Notes: generated from the sequence alone by a model not told the origin. A DNA stretch of 41,072 nucleotides from an uncultured delta proteobacterium (GCA_903906315.1 CAIVJW010000268.1:1-41072), one strand, 5' to 3'; shown: positions 7,546 to 16,163, counted from the stretch's first letter. A program made the numbers and translations.

Positions 7546-8049
7546 CTAGTCGCCGGCGATGACGCGCGTGCGGAACTGCGCCTCGCGGCTCGCCGACATC
7601 GGGTCGGGCGGGCCGCCGGGGTTCGGCAGCGAGCGCGGCGGCAGGTCGCCGAACAGGCCGTAGTCGCCGGCGAGGCGCTCCTCGCTCACGAGCTTCCACG
7701 TGCCGCGCGTGTCGTGCCAGCGCTGCTTGAGCTCGGTGAGGCGGAGCGTGGTGTCGTTCGGCATCTGCCACGAGACGGCGACGGTCACGTCGGCGTTGTT
7801 GCTGTCGATGCTGTGCATCGCGTGGATGTCGACGTCGACCAGGCGGATGTTCGCGCCCCAGGCGGCGTGGTGCTTGGTGAAGACGTCGTAGGCCTTCGGG
7901 GTGACGAGCTCCGCGGCCATGTCCATGCGACCGAACCGGGCGGCGACGTTCAGGTTGTTGGCCGACTCGGCGAGGCGCTGCGAGGAGCTGGGGGCGCAGC
8001 CGGAGGTACCGAGGCAGAGGACGGCGGCAACGAGGAGGGCTCGCGACAT
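7546..8049 (-). CDS. Hypothetical lipoprotein
   Basis: A 167-residue protein starting MSRALLVAAVLCLGTSGC. It has a signal peptide with lipobox TSGC (Cys18), then a mature region beginning APSSSQRLAESANNLNVAAR. A compact domain follows with alternating beta-like segments (IRLVDVDIHAM, ADVTVAVSWQMP, RLTELKQRWHDTRGTWKLV). This pattern resembles small lipoproteins with an NTF2-like or cystatin-like alpha+beta fold, but I cannot assign a family. The ATG at 8049 was preferred over one 36 bases upstream because it puts Arg3 and the hydrophobic core at the N-terminus. The coding strand continues from the gene cluster upstream on the minus strand, with a gap of 54 bases. Confidence 0.75.
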   Translation of the reverse strand: MSRALLVAAVLCLGTSGCAPSSSQRLAESANNLNVAARFGRMDMAAELVTPKAYDVFTKHHAAWGANIRLVDVDIHAMHSIDSNNADVTVAVSWQMPNDTTLRLTELKQRWHDTRGTWKLVSEERLAGDYGLFGDLPPRSLPNPGGPPDPMSASREAQFRTRVIAGD

Positions 8050-8103
8050 GCGTCGGCCGTACGACAGGCGGGAGCGCGCGGCCAAATTTCCGGCGGGCGG
8101 AGG

Positions 8104-11100
8104 TCAGAAGGCGCCGGCGGCGATGAAGTAGAGCTGGCCGCCGGGGATGGCCTCGACGCTGAAGCCGCGGGCGTAGCCGAGGCGAAACTGCGTGGGGAGG
8201 CCGTAGCCGAGGGTGGTGCCGACCCAGAGCTCGCCGCCGACGGCGGTGTGGAACTGGCGGGAGTCGAGCAGCGCGCCCTGGCTGAAGAGGGCGAACTGGC
8301 TGGGGACGAGCTTCGAGAACGCGCCCCCCCAGTCGAGAAAGAGGTTCGCGTCGAAGCGGCGGAGGTAGACCGGCAGCGTGGACAGGCCGCGGTCGGGCTT
8401 CCAGAGGGGGGCGCGGTACTCGAAGGTCTGCAGCAGGTACTCGCTGCCGGAGTAGGAGCTCGCGGGGTAGCCGCGGAGCACGAAGGCGCCGTTGTAGATG
8501 CCGCTCGTCACGGTATCGAGGAGGCTCGTGCGCTCGAGGTCGTAGCCGCCGACGTAGTACGGCGCGCGCTCGGGGTAGGAGCCGGCCGCGATCGCGCCCG
8601 AGGTGCGGGCCGCGAGGGTGTGGTGGCCAGGCCACGGCAGCTCGAGGTAGCCGGTCAGGGACGCGGAGAACGAGCGGAGCGTGTGGGTGGAGCCGGTGGC
8701 CGTGTCGGCGAAGTCGACCCCGAGGCCGAGGGAGACGCCGCGCTGGGCGCCGGAGGCCTCGAAGCCGCCCTCCACGTTGGAGAAGGAGTAGCCGGCGTGG
8801 ACGATGCCCATCATGCCCGCCGGCGGCTTGCCGTAGACGGTGGCGTACGGGTCGAGCGTGCGCGCGGTGGGCAGGTCGGCCTGGAACGAGGAGGCCGTGT
8901 ACGACACGCCGAAGGCGTGCTGGGAGAAGGCGCCGTTGCGCGTGTAGGAGACGCCCGTCGTGAGGCCGTTCTGGTACTCGACGTAGTCGAGCGGCGTGCC
9001 GTTCGGCTTGAAGCCGCTGCGGGGGCCGAGCGAGTGCGCGAAGCGGACCGTGAGGTCGACCGGCAGCCGGCCGTAGCTGTAGTCGAAGGAGAAGGCCGGC
9101 CCGGCCGCCGCGGGGTCGACGGTGAGCGAGGCGCCGACGCCGTGATGCCCGACGACGTCGGAGCCGCGCGCGATCAGCGTGAGGGCGTTGCCGCCGAAGC
9201 TGCCTGGTTTGTAGGCGAAGCTGAACGCGCGGGGCGCGACGGTGAGCAGCGGGCGGTACGGGTGACGCCGCGAGGCGACGTCGCCGGGCTCGGTCGGCGG
9301 GTCGGGGCGGTCGGGCGGCGGGGGGGGCGCGGGGAGGAAGCGGGCGGGGTCGATCGGCATCGCGTAGAGGTCGAAGCCGAGGGTCGTGTAGCCGACGTAG
9401 ACGAGCGTCTTGCCGTCGGCGCTGACGTCCGGGCAGAAGGCGCCGACCTTGACGTTGGTCACCTGCGCGAGCGAGCGCGTCGCGAGGTCGTAGGCGTAGA
9501 CGTTGTAGATGCCGCTGCGGTCGGAGACGAAGTAGAGCGTCTTGCCGTCGGGGGAGAACGTGGGCTCGAGATCGAGGGCGCGATCGTGCGTGACCTCGTG
9601 AAAGGCGCCCGTCGCGACGTCGACGAGGCGGACGTCGCGGTAGCCGCCGGCCGTCCACGCGCTGTAGGCGACGAGGCGGCCGTCGGGCGAGAAGCGAGGC
9701 GTGTAGGCCTGCTCGTAGCGCGCGCTCGGGACGAGATCGTGGCGACGGACGAGGGCCCCCTCGGGCGTGAGGTCGGCGATCTCGAGGAAGGTCGTGCCCT
9801 TGGAGTTGATCGTGAAGACGACGCGGCGGCCGTCGGGGCTCACGTCCGGGGCCTCGACGCGCAGGCCGCTCGTGAGCTGTCTGCGCCACGGCTCCTCGCC
9901 GCCGGGGGCGGTCTCCTTCGGCGGCAAGGTGAAGAGGTCGCTCCGCGGGTAGACGTTGCGGTGGTAGGCGGTGCTCGTGAAGACGAGGCCTCCGGCCGGC
10001 GTGAAGGCCGGGGACGATCCGCCGGAGGTGCGCGCGACGAGCTCCTCGCCCGGGGCGGATCGAGGGCCGGCGTCACCGCCGAACGCGGGCGCGCCGGGGG
10101 GGATCGCGAAGCGGTAGAGGCCGGCTCGGTGGTCGTAGTCGTCGCGGTAGTAGACGACCTCCTCGGCGCCTTCGCGGGACCGCGCGCGGCGGGGGACGAA
10201 GCGCGGCGAGAAGACGTTGCGGCCGTGCCAGGTGAGGCGCCGGCCCTCGCGGACGCCACGCCGCTCGACCTCGCGGACCTGATCGGCGTAGCGGCGGCGG
10301 ATGTGGTCCTGCCAGCCCTCGTAGAGGTCCTCGTAGGTGCGGCCGGTCGCGCGGCGGATGGCGCGGTTGATCGACCAGGGGATGGGGTTCGACCCGTAGT
10401 CGGCCGCGACGGCGCGCAGCGTGTTCGGCCCGTAGACGTCGGTGACCCAGCCGAGGAAGCGCGACCCGTAGAGGTACCAGAGGTTGCCCTGGGGCCAGCG
10501 CAGCGCGTTCGACGAGATCTGGTCGAGGCCCGCGACGCGAGAGGCGAGCACGTCGGCCCGCAGGTACATGTCGAAGAGCGCGGATCGGAGGCGGCCCGCG
10601 CTCGAGAAGCGCGACTCGTTCACCACCGCGAGGCCCTCGAGGATCCACCGGGGCTGCACCTGGTTCGGCGCGAGGGTCTTGCCGATGATCGCGTTCGCGA
10701 GCGCGGGCAGGCCGCTCACGTTGTCGGTGTGGAGGATGTGCGTGTACTCGTGCGTGACGAGGTCGAGGTACCAGTCGTCGTAGTCGCCGAGCGGGGACAG
10801 GTCGTCGGGGGCGGTGACGTAGAGGCGGATCGTGTTGTACGGCAGCGCGGTCGCGGACCCGTTGGCCGAGTCGCTGTCGTCGCTGAGGACGATCTCGGTG
10901 CGGCTGCGCGGGGAGTGCCCGAGCGCGCCGGCGAGGCGGGAGTGCACGGTCTCGGCCAGGGCGGCGACGCGCTCGGCGACCGGCTCCACGTCACGCGGGT
11001 ACGTGACGCGGAAGTGCGCGGTCTCGATCGTCCACCAGGCGAGATCGGGATCGCCGTCGGCCCGGGCGGTGCGACCGGGAGCGAGGGCGACGAGCGCGCC

Positions 11101-11142
11101 GGCGAGCCCGACGGCCGCCCGAGCGGCGCGCCCGAGGCTCAC
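8104..11142 (-). CDS. Peptidase-MA-like / TolB-like propeller / outer-membrane barrel fusion
   Basis: A 1012-residue exported protein. The signal peptide (residues 1-28, ending TARA) is followed by a gluzincin-like domain with zinc motif HEYTH (H131, E132, H135) and a likely third ligand in RWILEGLAV (E169), as in the peptidase_MA_2/DUF1570 group. Residues about 320-610 hold repeated WD40/TolB-like blades (SPDGRRVVFTI, SPDGRLVAYSAW, SPDGKTLYFVSD, SADGKTLVYVG). A Pro-rich linker leads to a C-terminal domain of about 370 residues with amphipathic strands and the ending GGQLYFIAAGAF, typical of BamA/D15-type surface-antigen barrels. The start is GTG 11142, overlapping the upstream stop by 4 bases (GTGA). 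I infer an outer-membrane protein with a periplasmic propeller; whether it cleaves peptides is unproven. Confidence 0.88.
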   Translation of the reverse strand: MSLGRAARAAVGLAGALVALAPGRTARADGDPDLAWWTIETAHFRVTYPRDVEPVAERVAALAETVHSRLAGALGHSPRSRTEIVLSDDSDSANGSATALPYNTIRLYVTAPDDLSPLGDYDDWYLDLVTHEYTHILHTDNVSGLPALANAIIGKTLAPNQVQPRWILEGLAVVNESRFSSAGRLRSALFDMYLRADVLASRVAGLDQISSNALRWPQGNLWYLYGSRFLGWVTDVYGPNTLRAVAADYGSNPIPWSINRAIRRATGRTYEDLYEGWQDHIRRRYADQVREVERRGVREGRRLTWHGRNVFSPRFVPRRARSREGAEEVVYYRDDYDHRAGLYRFAIPPGAPAFGGDAGPRSAPGEELVARTSGGSSPAFTPAGGLVFTSTAYHRNVYPRSDLFTLPPKETAPGGEEPWRRQLTSGLRVEAPDVSPDGRRVVFTINSKGTTFLEIADLTPEGALVRRHDLVPSARYEQAYTPRFSPDGRLVAYSAWTAGGYRDVRLVDVATGAFHEVTHDRALDLEPTFSPDGKTLYFVSDRSGIYNVYAYDLATRSLAQVTNVKVGAFCPDVSADGKTLVYVGYTTLGFDLYAMPIDPARFLPAPPPPPDRPDPPTEPGDVASRRHPYRPLLTVAPRAFSFAYKPGSFGGNALTLIARGSDVVGHHGVGASLTVDPAAAGPAFSFDYSYGRLPVDLTVRFAHSLGPRSGFKPNGTPLDYVEYQNGLTTGVSYTRNGAFSQHAFGVSYTASSFQADLPTARTLDPYATVYGKPPAGMMGIVHAGYSFSNVEGGFEASGAQRGVSLGLGVDFADTATGSTHTLRSFSASLTGYLELPWPGHHTLAARTSGAIAAGSYPERAPYYVGGYDLERTSLLDTVTSGIYNGAFVLRGYPASSYSGSEYLLQTFEYRAPLWKPDRGLSTLPVYLRRFDANLFLDWGGAFSKLVPSQFALFSQGALLDSRQFHTAVGGELWVGTTLGYGLPTQFRLGYARGFSVEAIPGGQLYFIAAGAF

Positions 11143-12215
11143 AGATCGTCGTAGAACATCGGCTCTCGGTTGCGCGTGTACCGGTAGACGAGCTGCCGGC
11201 CTTCGGGCGTGATGTGCGTGAACCGCGCGCCGAAGCCGGGCTCTTCGCTGCCGCTCTGGGCGCGCGTCCACTGGACCACGGCGTTCGCCTGGAACTCGTA
11301 GTCGCCCGGAAGGAGCACGCGGAGCGCGACGTTGGTGCCGATCTTCTGGGCCTTGTAGGTCGCGACGAAGAGGCCGCCGTGCTCGATGACGTCGTTGCCG
11401 CCGAGGCCCTTGTAGAAATTCGACGGGCTGTGCGTGCCGAGCTCGACGTCGATGACGCCCGGAGCGCCCTTCGGCGGATCGGGCACGGCGCGCGGCGCGA
11501 CGAGGGGCGCGGGGGCGGTGTGCTGCGGCTGCGGCGCGGGCTGCTGCCAGGCCTGCGCCGGGGGCTGAACGGCCGCGGCGAAGGGCTGCGGCGTCGGGGC
11601 GCGCGGCGGTGCAGGCTGCGCGGGCTGCTGCCAGGCCTGCGCCGGGGGCTGAACGGCCGCGGCGAAGGGCTGCGGCGTCGGGGCGCGCGGCGGTGCAGGC
11701 GCGGCCTGCTGGGGCGGCTGCCAGGCGGGCACCTGAGCTTGCGCCGGCGCGGCGTACTGCGGCTGCGGCGCGGGCTGCACGACCGCCGGCGGCGCGGGCG
11801 CGGCGTACTGCGGCGCGGGCTGCACATCCATGCGGACCGTGCCGGTCGGGACGGGCTGAGCGAGCAGGGGCGCCGGAGCCGGCGGGGGCTCCGCCGCTGG
11901 CGGCGTGTAGCGAACCAGCGAGTGCGCCTTGCCGAGCGCCTGAGCGACCTCCTCCATCACCGTCTCGACCGCAGGGTGCGTGCTGCCGATGGCCTGGAGC
12001 CGGTCGAGCACGGTGCGCACGTTCGTGAGCACCGTGTCGCGACCGTCGAGATCGGCGCCGGCCGAGCGCTCGACTCGGTGCAGCACGCCCATGGCCTGGG
12101 CGATGGGCTCGGCGAGCTCCTCGAGCGCTGCAGGGACGTCGTCCGCCTGCAGGGCACGCAGGGCCGAGGCCAAGTGTTCGCGGGCTGCCTTCGCGAGCTG
12201 AACGGGCTCCGACAT
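11139..12215 (-). CDS. PilZ-like domain protein with Pro/Gln/Ala-rich linker
   Basis: The 358-residue cytoplasmic protein has three parts. Residues 1-100 form a helical domain (VQLAKAAREHLASALRALQ onward). Residues about 105-245 are Pro/Ala/Gln-rich and disordered, with a 28-residue duplication. The C-terminal 110 residues are PilZ-like, of the type found fused in many myxobacterial proteins: HSPSNFYKGLGGNDVIEHGG, LFVATYKAQKIGTNVALRVL and GFGARFTHITPEGRQ. The canonical c-di-GMP motif RxxxR is not obvious, so nucleotide binding is uncertain. GGAGG lies 4 bases before the ATG. Its stop overlaps the GTG of the barrel fusion gene, so expression of the two is coupled. Confidence 0.85.
   Translation of the reverse strand: MSEPVQLAKAAREHLASALRALQADDVPAALEELAEPIAQAMGVLHRVERSAGADLDGRDTVLTNVRTVLDRLQAIGSTHPAVETVMEEVAQALGKAHSLVRYTPPAAEPPPAPAPLLAQPVPTGTVRMDVQPAPQYAAPAPPAVVQPAPQPQYAAPAQAQVPAWQPPQQAAPAPPRAPTPQPFAAAVQPPAQAWQQPAQPAPPRAPTPQPFAAAVQPPAQAWQQPAPQPQHTAPAPLVAPRAVPDPPKGAPGVIDVELGTHSPSNFYKGLGGNDVIEHGGLFVATYKAQKIGTNVALRVLLPGDYEFQANAVVQWTRAQSGSEEPGFGARFTHITPEGRQLVYRYTRNREPMFYDDL
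11534..11700. repeat. Perfect 83-base direct duplication inside the PilZ-like gene
   Basis: 11534-11616 is repeated exactly at 11618-11700 (period 84 bases, in frame). It duplicates 28 residues of the Pro/Ala/Gln-rich linker. The absence of even synonymous differences indicates a recent slip or recombination event. Confidence 0.9.
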
Positions 12216-12254
12216 CGATCCTCCAGGGCATGCTCGCGGACGCGCGAGCGGCGG

Positions 12255-13190
12255 TCAGCCTATCAGAAATGGCGGAGGCGTTCGCCGGAAGAGGACGGCG
12301 AGCGCGGCCGCCGACGCGGGGCTCCACGATCCCTCGTCGTCGTCGGCCTCGGTCGCTTCGAGGACCTCGCCCTCGAGCAGGACGATCGCGCCGTCGCCCG
12401 TGCGCACCACGGCGCGGCCGTCCACCGCGGCGCCCTCTCCGGGCTCGAGCGCACGCGGAAACGTCGGCGCCGACGTGGCCGCGAGCACGGTCACGAGCGC
12501 GCCGCCGATCTCGGTCCAGGCTCCCGGCGACGGGGCGAGGGCGCGCACGTGGCGGAGGATCTCGGCGGTCGAGGCCGACCAGCGGATGGCGCGGTCCTCG
12601 TCGGACGGCTGCGGAGCGTACGTGGCCAGCGCCTCGTCCTGCGGGAGCGCCCCGACCGCCTCGCCACGCGCGAAGCGGGCGACGGTCGCGCGGAGCTGCC
12701 GGAGCGACGGGCGATCGAGCGCCTTCGAGAGCTTCCAGCCCGTCCACGCAGGGTCGATCGCGAGCCGCTCCTGGGCGAGCACGTCGCCCGTGTCGTAGTC
12801 GGCGGCGAGACGGTGGACGGTGACGCCGGTCTCCGCGTCGCCGCTCGCGATGGCCCAGTACGTCGGGTCGGGGCCGCGGTGGCGCGGCAGGAGCGAGGGG
12901 TGGACGCCGAGGCCGCCGTGACGCGCGGCGGCGACGAGAGCGACCGGCAGCTTCGTCGTCCAGAACCAGCTCACGACCAGGTCCGGCGCGATCGCCTGGA
13001 CGCGCCGCAGCAGGGCGCGATCGGTGGCGCGGGGCTTGACGAGGACGCGGTCGGCGCCGATCCGCCGCGTGAGGCGGCGCGTGCCGAGGGATCCGGGGCG
13101 GCAGATCGAGGCGAGCGCGATCTCGTGGCCGTCCTCGGCGAGGAGGAGCGCCGCGAGCGGCAGGCCGAAGAACACGATGCGGAGCGGCAC
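12255..13190 (-). CDS. Formyltransferase-like protein (methionyl-tRNA formyltransferase fold)
   Basis: A 311-residue protein starting at GTG 13190 (VPLRIVFFGLPLAALLLAED). The N-terminal Rossmann-like domain has the folate-site loop HPSLLPRHRGPDPTYWAI and the aspartate loop DYDTGDVLAQ (D133). A C-terminal domain resembles the Fmt C-domain. In Fmt and ArnA the catalytic triad is Asn-x-His plus Asp; here the Asn position is Gly (GVHPS, G95/H97), while His and Asp remain. It is therefore a paralogue with altered chemistry or a different acceptor, not a clear tRNA formyltransferase, so I give no symbol. A CATACT box 6 bases before the GTG suggests a leaderless message. It diverges from ftsE. Confidence 0.82.
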   Translation of the reverse strand: MPLRIVFFGLPLAALLLAEDGHEIALASICRPGSLGTRRLTRRIGADRVLVKPRATDRALLRRVQAIAPDLVVSWFWTTKLPVALVAAARHGGLGVHPSLLPRHRGPDPTYWAIASGDAETGVTVHRLAADYDTGDVLAQERLAIDPAWTGWKLSKALDRPSLRQLRATVARFARGEAVGALPQDEALATYAPQPSDEDRAIRWSASTAEILRHVRALAPSPGAWTEIGGALVTVLAATSAPTFPRALEPGEGAAVDGRAVVRTGDGAIVLLEGEVLEATEADDDEGSWSPASAAALAVLFRRTPPPFLIG

Positions 13191-13196
13191 GGCGCG

Positions 13197-13202
13197 AGTA
13201 TG
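13197..13202 (-). promoter_or_regulatory. -10-like box CATACT before the formyltransferase-like gene
   Basis: CATACT on the minus strand lies 6 bases before GTG 13190, with no Shine-Dalgarno sequence between them. It fits a leaderless start. Confidence 0.35.
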
Positions 13203-13292
13203 CCGCGTCACGCGCGCGCCGACACGCGCTGCGTGCGGGCGCACGGTCGCCGAAAAGTTTCCCGTCCCGGGGGGGCTTGATACGAGGGCCGC

Positions 13293-14132
13293 ATGGCGAA
13301 CCGCCGTCCCGATCCGCACCGCGCGGCAGCGCCTGCGGACGCCGCACCGGGTCCCTTCCGCCAGCCGATGCGGCAGGGGCCGCGCTACGATGCGTCCGCT
13401 GCGCGCCGCCCGATCCTCGTCTTCGAGGACCTCTACAAGTCGTACCGCGCCGACCAGCCGGTGCTCCGGGGCTGCTCGCTCACGATCGAGCGCGGCGAGT
13501 TCGTCTTCATCACGGGGCCCTCGGGCTCGGGCAAGAGCACGCTCCTGCGCCTCGTGCACCGCACGGAGCGATCGGACTCCGGCCGCATCCTGTTTCTCGG
13601 GCGCGACATCGCGCGCCTCACCGACGACTCGGTGCCCGCGCTGCGGCGGAACATCGGCTACGTGTTCCAGGACTTCAAGCTGGTGCCGAACTGGACGGTG
13701 TTCGACAACGTCGCCATCGCGCTCGAGGTGACGGGCCTGCCCGGGCGCCTCGTGCGCACGCGCGTCGGCGAGGCGCTCGAGCGCGTCGGGCTCGCCGGGC
13801 GCGGCGACGACAAGGCCCGCGTGCTCTCGGGCGGCGAGCAGCAGCGCGTCGCGGTCGCCCGCGCGATCGTCGGCGAGCCCGCGCTCATCCTGGCCGACGA
13901 GCCGACCGGCAACCTCGACCCGCAGCTCGCGATCGACATCCTCGGCATGTTCGAGGACATCCACGAGACGGGCGCGACCGTGCTGTTCGCCACCCACGAC
14001 CGCACGCTCCTCGACGTGCGCCCGCGGCGCGTGGTGGTGCTCGACGAAGGCAAGGCCACCGACGTGCCGAACGGGCTCGAGCGGCAGGCGATGGACGACG
14101 AGCTCGAGGACGAGCTGCGCGCGAGCGCGTAG
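13293..14132 (+). CDS. ftsE: Cell division ATP-binding protein FtsE
   Basis: A 279-residue ABC ATPase: Walker A GPSGSGKST (75-83), Q-loop FQDFKLVPNW, signature LSGGEQQRVAVARA, Walker B ALILADEPTGNLD and H-loop LFATHD. The motif DFKLVPNWTVFDNVA is characteristic of FtsE. With FtsX it forms the inner-membrane complex that activates septal peptidoglycan hydrolases. It is about 55 residues longer than typical FtsE, with a disordered N-terminal extension (residues 1-38) and an acidic tail. A start at the internal ATG (residue 26) is possible, but the ATG at 13293 is preceded by AGGG. It begins an operon with ftsX and a LytM gene. Confidence 0.94.
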   Translation: MANRRPDPHRAAAPADAAPGPFRQPMRQGPRYDASAARRPILVFEDLYKSYRADQPVLRGCSLTIERGEFVFITGPSGSGKSTLLRLVHRTERSDSGRILFLGRDIARLTDDSVPALRRNIGYVFQDFKLVPNWTVFDNVAIALEVTGLPGRLVRTRVGEALERVGLAGRGDDKARVLSGGEQQRVAVARAIVGEPALILADEPTGNLDPQLAIDILGMFEDIHETGATVLFATHDRTLLDVRPRRVVVLDEGKATDVPNGLERQAMDDELEDELRASA

Positions 14133-14179
14133 CGCCGCGACCGAGCTCGCGCGCGCCGCAGATTGCACAGGAGCGACGG

Positions 14180-15070
14180 ATGGGATCGAGCGACTACGGT
14201 TGGAAGCCGCGCATCGGGGCCTGGCGCGCGGGGCGGAGCGACTGGCGGGTGCACGTGCTCAGCGTGTTCTCGCTGGCGGTCGCGTTCGTGTGCCTCGCCG
14301 CGTCGCTGCTCGTCGTGACGAACCTCGCGGCCGTGCGCGACCGCTGGTCGCGAGCGGGGCGCGCGACGGTCTACCTGCGCGAGGGGGCGACCGACTCCGA
14401 GGTCGCGGCGCTCGCGAAGGCGCTCGAGGGCACCGACGGGGTCAAGCGCGTGCGGCACGTGTCGAGCCAGGAGGCGCGCCGCGAGGTCGTGAGCGACGAG
14501 AGCGACGCCGCCCTCGCCTCGCTGCCCCCGAGCGCGTTCCCCGCCTCGCTCGAGGTCGGCTTCTCCGACGACATCGAAGACGTCGCCCTCGGCGCGATCG
14601 CGGTGAAGCTGCGCGCGCTGCCCGCCGTCGAGTCGGTCGAGACCTACCAGCGCTGGACCGAGCGGCTCTCGTCGCTGCTCACGGGAGGCGTCACGGCGAG
14701 CCTGTGCCTCGCGGTCATCGTGCTCGCGGCGGTCGTGAGCGTGATCGGATCGACGATGCGGCTGCTGCTCAACCGCCGCCGGATCGAGGTCGAGGTGCTC
14801 AAGCTCGTCGGCGCGACCAACGGCTTCGTGCGCCAGCCCTTCGTCCTCGAGGGCGCGACCCAGGGCGCCGCGGGCGCGACCGGCGCGCTCGTGCTGCTCG
14901 GCGGGCTGTTTCTGATCGTGCGCGGCCGCTTCGACCACGAGCTCGCGAACCTGCTCGGCGTGTCGCCGACGTTCCTGCCCTGGCCGGTGGCCTTCGGCAT
15001 GGTCGCGCTCGGCGCGATCCTCGGGGCGACGACCGCGCTCGTGAGCCTGCGCAAGATGGTGGCGGTGTGA
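14180..15070 (+). CDS. ftsX: Cell division protein FtsX
   Basis: The 296-residue protein begins MGSSDYGWKPRIGAWRAG. It has the FtsX layout: TM1 at about 25-48, a periplasmic domain (about 50-160, ATVYLREGATDSEVAALAKA onward) and three C-terminal membrane helices with RRRIEVEVLKLVGATNGFVR, the conserved coupling-helix region contacting FtsE. AGGAG precedes the ATG. The stop overlaps the start of the LytM-domain gene (TGATG), arguing for stoichiometric synthesis of the transporter and its periplasmic partner. Confidence 0.93.
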   Translation: MGSSDYGWKPRIGAWRAGRSDWRVHVLSVFSLAVAFVCLAASLLVVTNLAAVRDRWSRAGRATVYLREGATDSEVAALAKALEGTDGVKRVRHVSSQEARREVVSDESDAALASLPPSAFPASLEVGFSDDIEDVALGAIAVKLRALPAVESVETYQRWTERLSSLLTGGVTASLCLAVIVLAAVVSVIGSTMRLLLNRRRIEVEVLKLVGATNGFVRQPFVLEGATQGAAGATGALVLLGGLFLIVRGRFDHELANLLGVSPTFLPWPVAFGMVALGAILGATTALVSLRKMVAV

Positions 15071-16089
15071 TGCGTCGCCGCGGCCTCCTCGGTGTGATCG
15101 TCGCCCTCACGGTCGCCGGCGGCGCGGCGGCGGGGACCGACCCGCCGGGATCCGCGCCCAGCCCGGCGGCCCTCGCGGCCCCGACGCCGCTGCCGATCCC
15201 GCAGGCGGCGCCGCGCGGCGCGAGCGCCCCGAACGAGCTCGACCGCCTCCTCACGCGCTACGACGCCGAGGAGCGATCGCTGCGCGACGAGCAGTCGCGC
15301 GTCGGCCCCGATCTGGAGGTCACGAAGCGGCGCATGCACGCGCGCGGTCGCGCCTACTACAAGCAGGTGCACGCGGGCCTCCTGCCGGCGGGCGGCGGCT
15401 TCGACGCGCTCGTCGACCACGCGGCGCGCGTCGAGCGCAACCGCAGAGCGATCGCGCGCGACCTCGCGCGCATGGAGTACCTCACGAAGCGCGGGGGCGA
15501 GATCGGCGAGCGGCTCACGCGGCTGCGGGCCGAGCGCGCGCCGCTCGAGGTGCAGCGCGAGGCGATGGACCGCGCACGAAACGCCCTGCAGCAGGCCGAC
15601 GAGCGGCGCGCCGCGTTCACGCGCGCGTTCGACAGCTCGCAGCGGCCGCCGGACTACCTCGCCGTCTACGGCGCCGAGTCCGGGCCGAGCGACGTCGATC
15701 CGCGCAAGGGCTTCCGGTCGCTGAAGGGGCGGCTGCCGTTCCCGCTCGCCGGGCGCGCCGAGGTCCGCCGCGTCACCGTGCCGGGCGCGGGCACGCCTGC
15801 GCTCGAGCTGACGACGCCTCCGGGCGCCATCGTGCGCGCGGTCGGCCCCGGCCGGGTCGCGTTCGCGGACAAGCACGAGGACTACGGCTTCACGGTCATC
15901 GTCGACCACGGCGACCGCTACTTCTCGATCTACGCGAACCTCGGCGCGGTCGACGCGCACCTGGGCGACGTCGTGGCCTCGGGCGCGCGCATCGGCGCGC
16001 TCGGCACCGACACGGCTCGCGTGACGCTGCACTTCGAGCTGCGGCACGGCGCGGACGCGATCGAGCCTTCGCCCTGGCTCGGACTGTAG
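15070..16089 (+). CDS. EnvC-like degenerate LytM/M23 protein
   Basis: A 339-residue secreted protein with signal peptide (1-21), a Pro/Ala-rich spacer, a long coiled-coil region (about 55-205, rich in Arg/Glu/Ala) and a C-terminal LytM domain (about 245-339). Peptidase M23 enzymes need HxxxD, a YxH and HLH. Here the first motif region reads TPALELTTPPGA with no His or Asp, the YGHL position is YANL, and only TLHFELR retains the last His. The domain is therefore catalytically dead, as in E. coli EnvC. Placement directly after ftsEX with TGATG coupling makes it the probable FtsEX-controlled amidase activator. Confidence 0.88.
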   Translation: MRRRGLLGVIVALTVAGGAAAGTDPPGSAPSPAALAAPTPLPIPQAAPRGASAPNELDRLLTRYDAEERSLRDEQSRVGPDLEVTKRRMHARGRAYYKQVHAGLLPAGGGFDALVDHAARVERNRRAIARDLARMEYLTKRGGEIGERLTRLRAERAPLEVQREAMDRARNALQQADERRAAFTRAFDSSQRPPDYLAVYGAESGPSDVDPRKGFRSLKGRLPFPLAGRAEVRRVTVPGAGTPALELTTPPGAIVRAVGPGRVAFADKHEDYGFTVIVDHGDRYFSIYANLGAVDAHLGDVVASGARIGALGTDTARVTLHFELRHGADAIEPSPWLGL

Positions 16090-16157
16090 CGCACGAGCGG
16101 CGCGACCTCGACGCGGAGCGCCACGCGCAGCGCCGCGACCCCGCCCGCGGGGCGCGC

Positions 16158-16163
16158 TATCCT
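16158..16163 (+). promoter_or_regulatory. -10-like box TATCCT
   Basis: TATCCT is followed by 8 bases and GTG 16172, with no Shine-Dalgarno in the gap. The same hexamer with nearly identical spacing precedes the gene at 38705. Confidence 0.45.

Noticed and set aside
7714-11154. Very long plus-strand open frame (over 1100 codons) opposite the barrel fusion gene
   Set aside because: It is the antisense shadow of a gene with clear domains; its product is a Glu/Arg/Val/Gly-rich artefact without motifs. Similar shadows lie opposite pit, the dikinase, aspS and others.
8104-13347. Continuous minus frame of over 1700 codons suggesting one giant protein
   Set aside because: Only the part from GTG 11142 is coding in this frame; upstream the PilZ-like and formyltransferase-like genes use other frames.
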